Source: Ehretia macrophylla (taxonomy: Eukaryota; Streptophyta; Magnoliopsida; Boraginales; Ehretiaceae). Taken from it: a stretch of DNA of 64,000 nt. The stretch lies in the NCBI GenBank assembly GCA_037974665.1, contig CM075782.1:40538851-40602850 (forward strand), in the 5' to 3' direction. The notes beneath the pieces were generated by a model. It was not told the origin of the DNA, ran no database searches, and was given only the letters and a program-made list of their open reading frames with translations. Shown here in pieces: positions 12,044 through 23,417 of the stretch; the stretch's first letter is position 1; every line of letters starts with the position of its first letter. A program made the position numbers and the translations under genes.

Positions 12044-12162
12044 GGTTGCGATCATACCAGCACTAATGCACCGGATCCCATCAGAACTCCAAAATTAAGC
12101 GTGCTTGGGCGAGAGTAGTTCTGGGATGCGTGACCCCCAAAGAAGTCCTCATGTTCCAACCC
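12044..12162 (+). rRNA. 5S rRNA copy 19 (higher-order type b)
   Basis: Shares G3T and G48A with copy 17 and adds G51A, A77T, A80G and G86C. The end of box C and the 3' end are altered. Confidence 0.87.
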
Positions 12163-12722
12163 CCTTTTCAATTTTTTTTGCCCCGGTTAGGCTTGCCAAG
12201 ATGCTTTATCCACCACATATCTATTACCGAATCCCACGGCACCTTGGGTAAGACAACTTCTCTTCACGTAGTGGCTGGGCCCACAAACCGAAGGCGTGGG
12301 ACTGGTGACCAGGTCTCCGTCGCTCCAGTGCCCATAACTTTTGTTCCGTAAGGAGTTACGCAGTGCACAGCATACAGTTGAAAAGCTCTCCAAGAGCTCT
12401 ACGACGAGGGCCTCAAGCTTGCTCGGCAACACCTATTTTTGGGACGCAAAATTGAAAGTTTTCATCAGTTTCGTGCCACTTTTCTTCCTTTGCGCTATTT
12501 TTCCGTCCGGAATCTTACGTCGTGAGTTGTTAAAAGGATGAAAACCTAACTCGAAGGACATTAGAGGGCCCTACAATGCATCGATATCTCAACTTGTGAG
12601 GATACTACGTTGTTGAAGCGGATGGGTCGTCGTTAAGCCCATTGGGCCTTTTGAATAGGACATCTCTCTAGGCTGGAACTGTGAACTGTAAACACATTAG
12701 GGATTTGTGCCCTCAACATGAC

Positions 12723-12841
12723 AGGTGTGATCATACTAGCACTAATGCACTGGATCCCATCAGAACTCCACAGTTAAGCTTCCTTGGGTGAGAGTAGTAC
12801 TAGGATAGGTGACCCCCTGGAAAGTCCCCGTGTTGCACCTC
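12723..12841 (+). rRNA. 5S rRNA copy 20 (higher-order type a)
   Basis: Almost identical to copy 18 and adds G60C in box A. Such closeness two units apart shows recent two-unit amplification. Confidence 0.88.
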
Positions 12842-13401
12842 CCCTTTTCAATTTTTTTTTCCCCGGTTAGGCTTGCCAAGATCCTTTCTCCACTAGATTT
12901 CAATTACCGATTCCCATGTTACCTTGGGCAAGACAACTGCACATCACGTAGTGGTTGGGCCCGCAAACCAAGGGAGTGGGATTGTGACTAGGTCTCCGTC
13001 GCCCCGGTGCCCATAACTTTTGATCCGTAGGGAGTTACGCGGCACACAGCATATCGTTGGAAAGCTCTCCGAGAGCTCTACGACAAGGGCAGCCAACCTG
13101 CAAGGCTGTGCCTATTTTCGGAGCCCAAAATCTAACGTTTTTATCAATTTCGGGCCACTTTTCTTCTTTTGTGTTGTTTTTCTATCCTGAATCGTGCGTC
13201 ATGAGCCTCGAAAAGGATGAAAACCTAACTCGTGGGACATTATAGGGCCCTACAATGTGTCAATATTACATCTTGTAAGGATGCTGCGTTGTTGAAGCGG
13301 ATGGGTTGTCGTTAAGCCCATTAGGCCTTTTGAATGGGCCATCTCTCTGGGCTAGGAATGTGAACCGTAAACACATAATGGATTTGTGCCCTCAACATGA
13401 C

Positions 13402-13520
13402 GGTTGCGATCATACCAGCACTAATGCACCGGATCCCATCAGAACTCCAAAATTAAACGTGTTTGGACGAGAGTAGTACTAAGATGGGTGATCCCCTGAG
13501 AAGTCCTCGTGTTGGAACCC
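13402..13520 (+). rRNA. 5S rRNA copy 21 (higher-order type b)
   Basis: Shares G3T, G48A and G51A with copy 19. Box A is worn further (G56A, C61T, G66A) and the 3' end is altered. Confidence 0.86.
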
Positions 13521-14080
13521 CCTTTTCAATTTTTTTTGCACCGGTTAGGCTTGCCAAGATGCTTTATCCACCACATTTCCATTACTGAATCCCACGGTAC
13601 CTTGGGCAAGACAGTTTCGCTTCACGTAGTGGCTGGGCCCGTAAACCGAGTGCGTGGGACTGGTGACCAGGTCTCCGTCGCTCCGGTGACCATAACTTTT
13701 GATCCGAAAGGAGTTACGTGGTGCACAGCATACTATTGAAAAGCTCTCCAAGAGCTCTACGACGAGGGCCTCAAGCTTGCTCGGCAACACCTATTTTTGG
13801 GACGCAAAATTGAAAGTTTTCATCTATTTCGCGCCACTTTTCTTCCTTTGCGCTGTTTTTCCGTCCGGAATCTTACGGTGTGAGTTGTTAAAAGGATGAA
13901 AACCTAACTCGAAGGACATTAGAGAGCCCTACAATGCATCGATATCACATCTTGTGAGGATACTACGTTGTTGAAGCGGATGGGTCGTCGTTAAGCCCAT
14001 TGGGCCTTTTGAATGGGACATCTCTCTAGGCTGGAATTGTGAACTATAAAAACATTAGGGATTTGTGCCCTCAACATGAC

Positions 14081-14199
14081 GGGTGCGATCATACCAGCAT
14101 TAATGCATCAGATCCCATTAGAACTCTTTTGTTAAGCGTGCTTGGGCGTGAGTAGTACTAGGATGGGTGACCCCCTAGGAAGTCCCCGTGTTGCACCCC
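14081..14199 (+). rRNA. 5S rRNA copy 22
   Basis: The CGAA before box A has become TTTT (47-50). Other changes are C20T, C28T, G30A, C39T, A69T, G97A and T106C. Confidence 0.87.
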
Positions 14200-14757
14200 C
14201 CATTTCAATTTTTTTCCCCGGTTAGGCTTGCCAAGATGCTTTATCCACCACATTTCGATTACTGAATCCTACGGCACCTTGGGCAAGACAACTGCACTTC
14301 ACGTAGTGGTTGGGCCCGTAAACTGAGGGAGTAGGGCTTGTGACCAAGTCTCCGTCACTCCGGTGCCCATCATTTTTGATTCGTAAGGAGTTACGTGGCA
14401 CACAACATACTGTTGGAAAGCTCTCCGAGAGCTCTACGATGGGGGCAGCAAGCGTGCTCGGCTGTGCCTATTTTTAGAGCCCAAAATTGAACATTTTCAT
14501 CAGTTTCGGGCCACTTTTCTTCTTTTGTGCTGTTTTTTCATCCCGAATCGTTCTTCATGAGCAGCGAAAAGGACGACTACGTAACTCATGGGACATTAGA
14601 GGGCCATGCAATGCGTCAATATCACGTCTTGTAAGGATGCTGCATTGTTGAAGCGAATGGGTTGTCGTTAAGCCCATTAGGCCTTTTGAATATGCCATCT
14701 CTCTAGGATGGGACTATGAATCGTAAACACATAAGGGATTTGTGCCCTCAACATTGT

Positions 14758-14876
14758 GGGTACGATCATACCAGCACTAATGCACCAAATCCCATAAGAG
14801 CTCCGAAGTTATGCGTGCTTGGCCGACAGTAGTACTAGGATGGGTGACCCCCCGGGAAGTCCTCGTGTTGCACCCC
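14758..14876 (+). rRNA. 5S rRNA copy 23
   Basis: Full length. Changes are G5A, G30A, G31A, C39A, A43G, A55T, G66C, G70C and T96C. Confidence 0.87.
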
Positions 14877-15436
14877 CGTTTTCAATTTTTTTTGCCCCGG
14901 TTAGGCTTTACAAGATGCTTTATCCACCACATTTCTATTACCGAATCCTACGGCACCTTGGGCAAGACAACTTCGCTTCAGGTAGTGGCTGGCCCTGCCA
15001 ACCGAGGGCATGGGGCTTGTGACAAGGCCTCCGTCGCTCCGGTGCCCATAAATTTTGATCCGTAAGGAGTTACGCAGCGCACAACATACCGTTGGAAAGC
15101 ATACTAAGAGCTCTATGATGAGGGCTGCAAGCCTGCTTGGCTACGCCTATTTTTGGATCCCAAAATTGAATATTTTCATCAATTTCGGGCCATTTTTCAT
15201 CTTTTGCGTTGTTTTTCCGTCCTGGATCGTACTTCGGGAGCTATTAAAAGAATGACAACCTAACTCGTGGGACATTAGAAGGCCCTACAATGCTTCGATA
15301 TCACTTCTTATGAGGATGCTGCGTTGTTGAAGCGGATGGGTTATCGTTAAGCCCATTGGGCCTTTTGAATGGGCCATTTCTCTGGACTGGGACTGTGAAC
15401 CGTCAACACATAAGGGATTTGCGCCCTCAACATGAC

Positions 15437-15555
15437 AGGTGCGATCATACCAACACTATTGCACCGGATCCTATCAGAACTCCGAAGTTAAGCGTGCTTG
15501 GGCGAGAGTAGTAGTTAAATGGGTGACCCCCTGGGAAGTCCTTGTGTTGCACCCT
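15437..15555 (+). rRNA. 5S rRNA copy 24
   Basis: Box A and the intermediate element are intact, but the start of box C is altered (C78G, A80T, G81A, G82A). Also G1A, G17A, A23T, C36T and C107T. Confidence 0.88.
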
Positions 15556-16114
15556 CATTTTCAATTTTTTTTACCCCGGTTAGCCTTGCCCAGATGCTTT
15601 ATCCAACATATTTCTATTTCTGAATCCCACGGCACCTCGGGCAAGACAACTTCATTTTGCGTAGAGGCTGGGCCAGCAAACAGAGGGCGTGGGGCTTGGG
15701 ATCAGGTCTCCGTCGCTCGATGCCCATTACTTTTTATCCGTAAGGAGTTACGCTGCGCGCAAGATACCGTTGGAAAGTACACTGAGGGCTCTACGATGAG
15801 GACAACAAGCCTGCTCGACTGCGCATATTTTCAAAGACCAAAATTGAACGTTTTCATCAGTTTCGGGCCACTTATCTTCTTTCGCGATATTTTTCCATCC
15901 CGAATAGTACGTCATGAGCCGTAAAAAGGACGACAACCTAACTCGCGGGATATTAGAGGGCCCTACAACTCGTCGATGTCATATCTTGTGAGGATGCTGT
16001 ATTGTTGAGGCGGATGGGTTGTTGTTAAGCCCATTGCGCCTTTTGAATGGGCCATCTCTCTGGGCTGGGACGGTGAACCGTCAACACATAAGGGATTAGT
16101 GCGCTCAATATGAC

Positions 16115-16233
16115 GGGTGCGATCATACCAGTACTAATGCATTGGATCCCATCAAAACTCCGAAGTAAAGCGTGCTTGAGTGAGAGTAGTTCTAGAATGG
16201 GTGACCCCTTAGGAAGTCCTCGTGTTGTACCCC
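16115..16233 (+). rRNA. 5S rRNA copy 25, last before retrotransposon A
   Basis: Full length with about eleven changes (C18T, C28T, C29T, G41A, T53A, G65A, C67T, A77T, G82A, C95T, G97A). Retrotransposon A begins 92 bp after its end. Confidence 0.87.
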
Positions 16234-19160
16234 CCATTTCAATTTTTTTTACCCTGATTAGGCTTGCCAAGATGCTTTATCCACCATATTTTTATTATCG
16301 AATCCCACGGCACCTTGGGCAAGGCTGTCACAACCCAACCCAACCTATAAAGGTTAGACTATGGTGTGATCTAAACATTCAAGTCATATCACGTACTTAA
16401 TCGTTCTTGAAAGTTTAACACTTAACGTTTTAGCCTAAACTCCACAAATTCTCCGAAAAACCGGCAGCATAACGACTATAATTGGGCTCCTTAGTTTGAC
16501 CTAATTTTCTAAAGGCCTCAAAACATTCAATCTCAAATTCATTTCCAACTAAAATTACTATTTATCATCAATTGAAACGCCTACTAGTTATCTTGAAGTC
16601 TCATTTGGTTAATAACCTAGCATGATACTATGTCTCATTTGTTTGTTAATCCATGTTACAAAAGTACCTGTTGATCTTAGCTTAACAATGAGTACCTTCT
16701 TAAGATTGGATAGATTCATTTTACTTAATCCTTTACCTGATACATCATAAACTTGTGATAGATACTAACCAGTAGCGATAGCAAAAACAACCATAGTAGT
16801 CTCTATCTAGTTATGATCAGTACAAGCCAAAATTAGACCCCAAATTACAACGGGGGTCATTTACAATACAACAACAAGCAAACTAAGAAATAGTCTTCAA
16901 GCAACATATCATTCACAAAATGGCCATAGTCAAATAAGGCACGTAGGGCAAGCAATCATTCTAAGGAATCATCATTAGGCACATTGTCCTCGGGTACCTG
17001 TTCCTGGTCTTCTTCACCTGAGATGATAAAAGAGGGTGAGTCCTTATGAACTCAGCGAGGGGGAATGAGAAATAAGTTTTGAAACTCTTTTTCCGGTTCA
17101 ATTATGAAAACTCTTTTTGCAGGCATGACATATATCACAAGTAAGTTCATATTGTAATATAAAAGTAAAAGAACACAATTACTAGTATTTCCTCCCCGAG
17201 GTCCTCTAGGAACCAAGCGAGAGTACTTATACACATAGTGAAAAGGATACGGTGAGCTTTTGCTCTCAGTTCATTTCCAGTATCAGTTGTTGCGGCAGAC
17301 TTAAAATCATCCCCTTATCATGCCAAATGGGTGTACTCCGGATGTACCCCGAAATCCTATGACCCAATTCTCCGAGAAAGTCTAGCCCCCAAGCGAGAGA
17401 GGGAATTGGACAATGGTAGTCACGGTTGCACCGGCAAGCACAATGCTGCCCGGTGTGCGTGAAACCCTACCACGCCAGAATGAAAGGTTGCAACCTTGTA
17501 TGTAGTGCACATTTATGACATTTAATATACCACATTAGGAGGACAACAAAGTAGTTTGCCTCCGAGCAGTCATAAGATTGCACATTGACAAGTAAACACG
17601 CGAGGCACGATATGACAAGTAATTTTACTTGAAAAGCACATGGAGTTATATGAATATTAAACAGGCAGCCATGTAACACATGTAAATCAAGTCATATAAC
17701 TCATTTCGAAGTTCACGTAATCAAATAATAAGATTATACAACATGCAACGACATCTACGTGGGACCGGGTGCAAGAAATGCCTACTTGTCAACATGTAAT
17801 CATCGAAATCATATTTAGGGCTATAAGGGCAACTACGGGCAGCCTAATAATCACATAATTAAACACGATATTCATAGGATCAACACTTAGCGAGTTTATC
17901 TAGTCATTAGGGTTTCGATTCATGCTCACCCGTACGATTAAGCCCTAAGTTGTCACGTAATTAAACTCAAGCCATGCATTGATTAATTCAAACACCCTCA
18001 CGCATTCAAAACAGTCCACACAACATCCAAGTGCCACAATCCCAAGCATTTAATACAACAAGAGAGGTTACATAATTTCCAAGGCAAATCACTAGATGAA
18101 AACCTCACTGCAATTGTCTATTTTCTCACAATCATTGAGACAAGAAAACAATCTCCAATTCCAGTGAACAAAATGTCAAATTAAATCTTAAGGAGTGAAC
18201 TAAATCCAGAAACAAACCTCGCATCATTTGGAGTTCGGGTTCAAGAGTTATAGCAAAACCGTGAGACTACGCAAAATTGTCCAGATTTGTACACATTTCA
18301 ATACTTGTCGTTTTTGAGGACCTTAGGGTCAGATTTAGCCTTAGCCTATTTCTGACAAAAATGTCCAGAACTGAAAAATCTAGTAGCACACAAAATTTCA
18401 TGCATTTTTGATATCATTTACTAAGTCAAAACTGTTTCGTTTTACAAGAATAGTGAATCTGCCAAAACCTGCTTCATTTTCCCAGATTTTCCAGATTTGG
18501 ACACCTTTTGATGTTTTACCATTTTGGGGACCTTAGAGTCAAAATTGGCTTTGGCCTATTTCTATGAAAAATTCTCAGAACTGGCAAAACTAGTCACCTA
18601 CCAATTTTCACTCATTTTCAACACCATTTACCTGGTCAAATCCACCTCGTTCCAACAAGTCATAAGGCTGTCACTTACGCGATTTCGCCTATCTTCACAT
18701 TCTAGCCAAATATCTTGCCATGCATGTTCACAAAAGCTCATGTACACACATATATCACAAGTACAGAGGTAAAAATGGACATTTAAAGGTATGCATGTGG
18801 TTTTTGAAAGCTTTTCAAAAGAGTTTTAGCCCTCACCTTAGCAAGACAACAAAGAAGATGCACAAACTCTTGATGAAGCACAATGTCGACCTTTTTCCTT
18901 GCTTAGTCGAGAGACAACTTGAGATTCTCTAGTTTCCTAGATTAGTAACCATGTTCTTAGCTTGTGCAAGTGGCTAGAACCAAAAGAAAAAGAAATAGGA
19001 GCTATTAAACTTACCTAAGTTGAAATGAATGTGCTATGAGCTTGCATGTGTGTGTTTGGCATTCTAGCTTGCTTGGTCGAGCTTCCTAGTAGCTTGCATG
19101 TCTTGAAGAACCTTTGGATGAAGAACTTAAGCTATGGAGTCTATAATTTCAGCTAGGGCT

Positions 19161-19223
19161 GAGAGAGAGAGAGGAAATGAGAGAAAGAATGAGAGAAAAA
19201 GAGAAAGAGTGAAAGAAAAATGA
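19161..19223. repeat. GA-rich microsatellite in the LTR
   Basis: A GAGAGAGA-type tract with A-rich interruptions. Its counterpart in the other LTR is at 30781-30840, and a CT version is in solo LTR A' at 55219-55249. Confidence 0.85.
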
Positions 19224-19689
19224 AGGCTTGAAGAATTTGATGCATATGTCGGCCTAGGGCTTGCAAAATTCAGAATTGTGTCTTCAAGGAGCATAATTTT
19301 AAATCACCTAGCATGGGCACTTGCATATGTCGAGATTGGTGGAGCTTTGGGTAGGGTTTTGAGTCATTTTTTTAAGGCTTTGTGTCATAACTTGTCATAG
19401 AATGTCTAGGAATAGATTTTGAAATTGAATGCTTGTTCAATGCTCCATGTGGTCGGCCAAGCTAGTGTTCAAATCTGAATTTTTTGTCTTGGTTGAGCAT
19501 TATTTAATTGTGTGTTTGGGATATGCAAAAGAATAAAGAATAAAGAAAAAGAATGTCTAGCTTTTTGTGAGATTTCGTCTTCTAGTGAGTTGACTTAGCA
19601 TTTTAATATTAGTTATTGGAGTTTGTAGGATTAATTAATGATCTAGTGCTTCGTGTAAGATGCTTTCTTGATTAGCGTGTGGGAATGCT

Positions 19690-19900
19690 TACCTAGGTCT
19701 AGGGCACGCGCTACGAGGTAAGGCACGAACTACGAGCAGAAAGCACGTTTTCTAAGTAAATGCACTCAACCCTAAATGAATGCACGTAATTCAATACAAG
19801 GCACACAAAACGAAACACTTAAACTTAGGTCAAGGCACGTAAATCTAGGTTAACGCACTCGAAACGAGGTATCACATGCAAATCGAGGTCGGGCCTCACA
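19690..19900 (-). repeat. U3 minisatellite in the 3' LTR of A
   Basis: About eleven degenerate units of 18-21 bp on the minus strand, close to ACGTGCCTTGACCTAGATTT. Many units keep an ACGTG or CGTGC core. The same array ends the 5' LTR at 31311-31525. Confidence 0.75.
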
Positions 19901-19912
19901 TCCTCCCCTCCT
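19901..19912 (-). promoter_or_regulatory. Polypurine tract of A
   Basis: Read on the minus strand it is AGGAGGGGAGGA directly before the LTR start TGTGAGG. It primes plus-strand DNA synthesis. A GAATTT/AAATTC stem with a 7-nt loop lies just upstream (19918-19936); family B has a similar hairpin at the same place. Confidence 0.88.
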
Positions 19913-19941
19913 TAAAAGAATTTCTTCCCAAAATTCAATAT

Positions 19942-20469
19942 TTACCTTTGAAATAATGCCGAATACTGTTGCTCCATCTGGTCTCGCCTTTCCCACGTTG
20001 CTTCTTCAACTTCATGGTGATCCCACAACACTTTCACCATCGGTATAGATTTGCTGCGCAACTCCCGATCTTGCTGGTCTAGGATCCGAATGGGCTTCTC
20101 TTCATAAGACAAGTTCTCCCGAAGCTGCATTGGCTCTGGCTCCAAGATATGCAATGGATCAGGGTGATATTTCTGTAGCATCGAAACATGAAAAACGTCG
20201 TGAATATTGGAGAGGTTTTGGGGTAGCTCCAGGCGATACGCCATTTTGCCAACCTTCTCAATTATCTCAAATGGTCCTACAAACCTCAGGCTCAACTTTC
20301 CACCCTTGCCGTGTTTAATCAGTCCCCTCCGAGGTGATATCTTCAAGAACACCTTGTCGCCGACCTCAAACTCTAGACTCCGTCTCCGTCGGTCTGCATA
20401 ACTTTGTTGCCTGCTTTGGGCGGTAAGCATCCGTTTCCGGATGAGGTGGACATTATCAACAGTCTTCAT
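19942..20469 (-). pseudogene. Integrase C-terminus and chromodomain of A
   Basis: Has the LRFVGPFEI (GPF) module and a DVFHVSMLQKY stretch, then a chromodomain in about the last 55 residues with VKVLWDHH and EEATWE motifs. Chromodomains in this clade are thought to steer integration to heterochromatin. That fits the position of A in a silent-looking 5S array. This segment is open through to its natural stop. Confidence 0.9.
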
Positions 20470-20523
20470 AAGTTCAGGTAGAAGGGTCGGGTCAAAAGTC
20501 TTCGTCTCACCTACTTCATCCTA

Positions 20524-21250
20524 GTAAATTGGGGATCGACACTTACGTCCATACAATGCCTCAAATGGGGCCATCCCGATAGTGGCCTGATAACTATTAT
20601 TATAAGCGAACTCCGCTAGAGACAGATATTTCTCCCAACCTTTCCCGAAGTCTAAAACACACGCTCTCAGCATATCCTCCATAATCTGAATAGTTCTCTC
20701 AGATTGTCCATCAGTCTGAGGGTGATAAGCCGTGCTGAAACTCAACTTCGTTCCCAAAGCTTCTTGCAATCGCTTCCAAAATTGGGAAGTAAAATGAGGA
20801 TCCCTATCTGATACAATACTCACATGCATCCCGTGCAACCTTACAATATCTGCCACATACATATCTCCCGACTTCTCAGGACTATCCTCCTTGTTCATCG
20901 GTAAAAAGTTCGCTGACTTGGTCAATCTATCCACTATGAGCCAAACGGCGTCGTGACCCTTTTGTGACCTGGGCAGGTCCATGACAAAGTCCATAGTTAT
21001 ATGTTCCCATTTCCATTGAGGAATTTCCAACGGTTGAAGTAAACCTGCTGGTCATTGATGTTCCGCTTTGACTCTCTGGCAAGTCAAACACCGTGCCACA
21101 AACTCTGCAATCTCTCTCTTCATGTTATTCCACCAATAGTGTTGCTTCAAATCCCGGTACATCTTTGTTCCGCCGGGGTGAATAGTATATCTTGAATTAT
21201 GGGCTTCTTCAAGAATCTTCTTTTTCAGCTTTGGCTCATTAGGAACACAG
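20524..21250 (-). pseudogene. Integrase of A (zinc-binding and DD35E core)
   Basis: The N-terminal zinc site is H-x6-H-x29-C-x2-C (residues in HNSRYTIH and CLTC, near 21070-21200). The core has D in TMDFVMD, D in SDRDPHF and E in QSERT, with 35 residues between the last two. A TGA at 21052 separates the two parts. The core ends AEFAYNNSYQ and YGRKCRSP, typical of plant chromoviruses. It inserts the DNA copy into the genome. Confidence 0.92.
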
Positions 21251-21479
21251 ATCTGATTCCTAAACCTCCAAATACCATCATCATGAAGCTTGAAATCCGT
21301 GTTGCTTTCTTTATTCTTCTGAAACTGTTGGTCCTTCTGTTGAGCCTCTCGTAAATCAGACAACAAGGTTGATTGAACTTGTGTAGTGGCAAAAAGTAAC
21401 CCTTTTCGAGTCAATTGTGGTTTCCACAAAAATGCTTCCTCCAACAACTCCTGCACCTTGACTTCCAGTTTTGCCATGC

Positions 21480-21835
21480 TTGCTTTCCGACTTAAGGCAT
21501 ATGCAACTACATTTGCTTTACCGGGCACATAATTGATTGTGCAGTTATAATCATCCAAAAGCTCTATCCACCGTCTTTGCCTCATGTTCAACTCTTTTTG
21601 TGAGAACAAGTATTTCAAGCTCTTGTGATCGGTAAACACCTAGAACTTGTTACCCCACAGATAGTGCCTCCATTTCTTGAGTGCAAACACGATAGCTGCT
21701 AACTCCAAATCATGCGTCGGGTAATTCAATTCATACGGCTTCAGTTTCCTAGAAGCATACGCAATCACTCTACCATTTTGCATCAATACATAACGCAGTC
21801 CTTCCTTCGAAGCATCACTATAGATTACAAAACCT
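21480..21835 (-). pseudogene. RNase H domain of A, one catalytic residue lost
   Basis: Begins with YSDAS (aspartate at 21814-21816) and keeps the ELAA glutamate and TDHKSLKY aspartate. A TAG at 21640 sits just before TDHK. The last conserved motif, normally VVADALSRK in relatives, reads VVAYALSRK, so the fourth metal-binding aspartate is tyrosine (codon 21499-21501). The domain degrades the RNA strand during reverse transcription. Confidence 0.85.
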
Positions 21836-21977
21836 TGACTCCCTTCAGGCAACGCAAGAACATGTGCGGTAGTCAATCTCTTCTTCAATTCTTGGAAACT
21901 GTTCTCACACTTGTCATCCCACACGAACTTTGTTTTCTTTTGAGTGAGCTTTGTAAGCGGTCCTGCGATCTTTGAGA

Positions 21978-22775
21978 AATCCTTCACGAACCTCCGATAA
22001 TAGCCGGCTAGACCAAGAAAACTCTGAACTTCTGTAACATTTTTTGGCTTTTTCCAAGACATCACTGCTTCTATCTTTGCTGGATCTACCGCTATTCCCT
22101 CTTGGGATATGATGTGCCCCAGAAATGCAATTTGCTGCAACCAAAATTCACATTTGCTAAACTTTGCATACAATTGATGTTCTCGAATTTTTTGCAGTAC
22201 CAATCGCAGATGTTGTTCATGCTCAGCCTCGGATTTCGAGTATACCAAAATATCATCAATGAAGATCACCACAAATTGGTCCAAGTAGGGTTGAAACACC
22301 CTGTGCATCAAGTCCATAAAAGCTGCAGGGGCATTAGTTAGCCCAAATGGCATCACCACATATTCATAGTGCCCATATCTCATCCTTAAAGCCGTTTTAG
22401 GCGCATCCTCCTTTTTGATCCGTAACTAATAGTACCCTTGCCTCAAGTCGAGCTTCGAATACACTTTAGCTCCTTGAAGTTGATCAAACAACTCGTCGAT
22501 CAGTGGAAGTGGATATTTATTCTTGACAATCACTTGGTTCAATCCTCGATAATCGATGCATAGCCTCAGTGTTCCATCTTTCTTCTTTACAAATAGGACG
22601 GTGCACCCCACGGAGAAGAACTTGGTTGAACAAACCCCTTCTTCAACAATCCTTGCAATTGGTCCTTCAATTCTTGTAGCTCGGCTGGCGCCATATGATA
22701 GGGATCTTTAGATATCGGCTGGGTGCCAGGCAGTAATTCTATAATGAACTTGATCTCCCGATTTGGGGGTAAACC
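21978..22775 (-). pseudogene. Reverse transcriptase domain of A
   Basis: Contains the usual order of blocks: the YHMAP entry, SPWGAP, KKDG with [25 protein letters not shown] and the catalytic FIDDILVYS with the two aspartates at 22252-22257. The frameshift near 22600 falls right after SPWGAP and the TAG at 22426 falls directly after DLRQGYY. The catalytic residues themselves are intact. Confidence 0.92.
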
Positions 22776-22989
22776 GGGCAATTCTTCTGGAAACACATCC
22801 GCATAATCTTTAATCACTGGCATCTCCTCCAACTTAGCTTTGTCTGACGGCTTGTTGATGAGGTAAGCTAAGTATCCACTACATCCTTTTCTCAAGGACT
22901 TCACTGCTTTTGTAGATGAAATGATGGAACTCCCGGTGAAGTCTCTTTGACCCATTACCTCCAATATTGGTTGGCCAAGTATCTGGAAC

Positions 22990-23310
22990 GTTACAATCTT
23001 CGTCCGGCAATCTAGTTGGGCATGATTCTTTGCCAACCAGTCTATCCCTAAGATGACTTCATAGTCTCGAAAGGGTAATACAATAAGATTGGCTGAGAAT
23101 TCCCTATCTTTAATTTGGATTTTACATGCTTTACAAGCTGAGCGAGTAACAAGTTTAGAACCTATTAGAGTACCAACTTCTACTTCGTAAGGCAAATATA
23201 CAACTCTCAGTTTCACATGTTGCACACATAAGGGAGTAATAAATGAATGAGTAGCACCTGGATCAATTAGCACCCTAACAGGTTGATTCAGTATCAATAA
23301 TGTACCTTCA
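22990..23310 (-). pseudogene. Aspartic protease domain of A
   Basis: The active-site motif is LIDPGATHSF with the aspartate codon at 23262-23264. The DPGA form (P for S or T) is common in plant Ty3/gypsy proteases as I recall, so I do not count it as damage. A second conserved hydrophobic motif, ILGIDWL, follows near 23040. It would cut the gag-pol polyprotein. Confidence 0.85.
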
Positions 23311-23417
23311 ACAACAGCGGTCTCCTCTGGAAGCTCCTCACACTCAATAGCATAAGCTCGAGCCTGAACTCTGGGAACTGGAGTCTTGCCTCTACCAGCT
23401 GGTTTAACCTGATTTGG

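Larger units (their letters stand above)
10000..14060 (+). repeat. Two-unit higher-order 5S repeat, three periods
   Basis: Copies 16/18/20 and 17/19/21 alternate at a period of 1357-1358 bp. Markers of one spacer type are TTTCTCCACCAGATTTC and GCACATCACGTAGTGG (10169, 11527, 12885). Markers of the other are GGGCCTCAAGCTTGCTCGG and AAACCTAACTCGAAGG (11049, 12407, 13765). Neighbouring units are far less alike than units two apart. Confidence 0.85.
1..16325 (+). repeat. 5S rDNA tandem array, block 1 (copies 1-25)
   Basis: Head-to-tail units with a usual start-to-start distance of 675-682 bp. Each holds a 119-nt 5S gene, a Pol III T-run terminator, and a spacer of about 560 bp. Spacer landmarks in order are the T-run, a stretch ending CACGGCACCTTGGGCAAGAC (where transposons inserted elsewhere), a GAGAGCT dyad, and TGGGCC boxes followed by CATAAGGG before the next gene. 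Two spacings are short: 324 bp between copies 1 and 2, and 616 bp between copies 13 and 14. Open frames here are translations of the repeat and shift between units; I do not regard them as genes. The block begins inside a spacer and ends where retrotransposon A inserted. Confidence 0.96.
16326..19900 (-). repeat. 3' LTR of retrotransposon A
   Basis: 3575 bp, TG...CA on either strand, ending GGGCCTCACA at the polypurine tract. From its U3 end inward it carries a degenerate 19-20-bp minisatellite (19690-19900), AT-rich sequence, a GA-rich microsatellite (19161-19223) and a GC-rich block (about 17280-17470). No gene is seen. It matches the 5' LTR closely in places (about four differences over roughly 310 bp from 19247) and less well near the outer end. 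Confidence 0.93.
19942..23417 (-). pseudogene. pol: pol of retrotransposon A (PR-RT-RH-INT-chromodomain), broken
   Basis: Pol continues gag in frame. Domains in order are aspartic protease, reverse transcriptase, RNase H, integrase and C-terminal chromodomain. A one-base loss near 22600, in the RT region, shifts the frame. Downstream stops lie at 22426-22428 (TAG), 21640-21642 (TAG), 21052-21054 (TGA) and 20521-20523 (TAG), and the natural end is at 19942. Gag-pol together span about 1500 codons, normal for this clade. No complete enzyme can be made from this copy. Confidence 0.92.

Noticed and set aside
23262-23264. Protease active site read as inactivated because DPGA replaces DSGA or DTGA
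   Set aside because: The DPGA form is, to my knowledge, common in plant Ty3/gypsy proteases, so it is not good evidence of damage.
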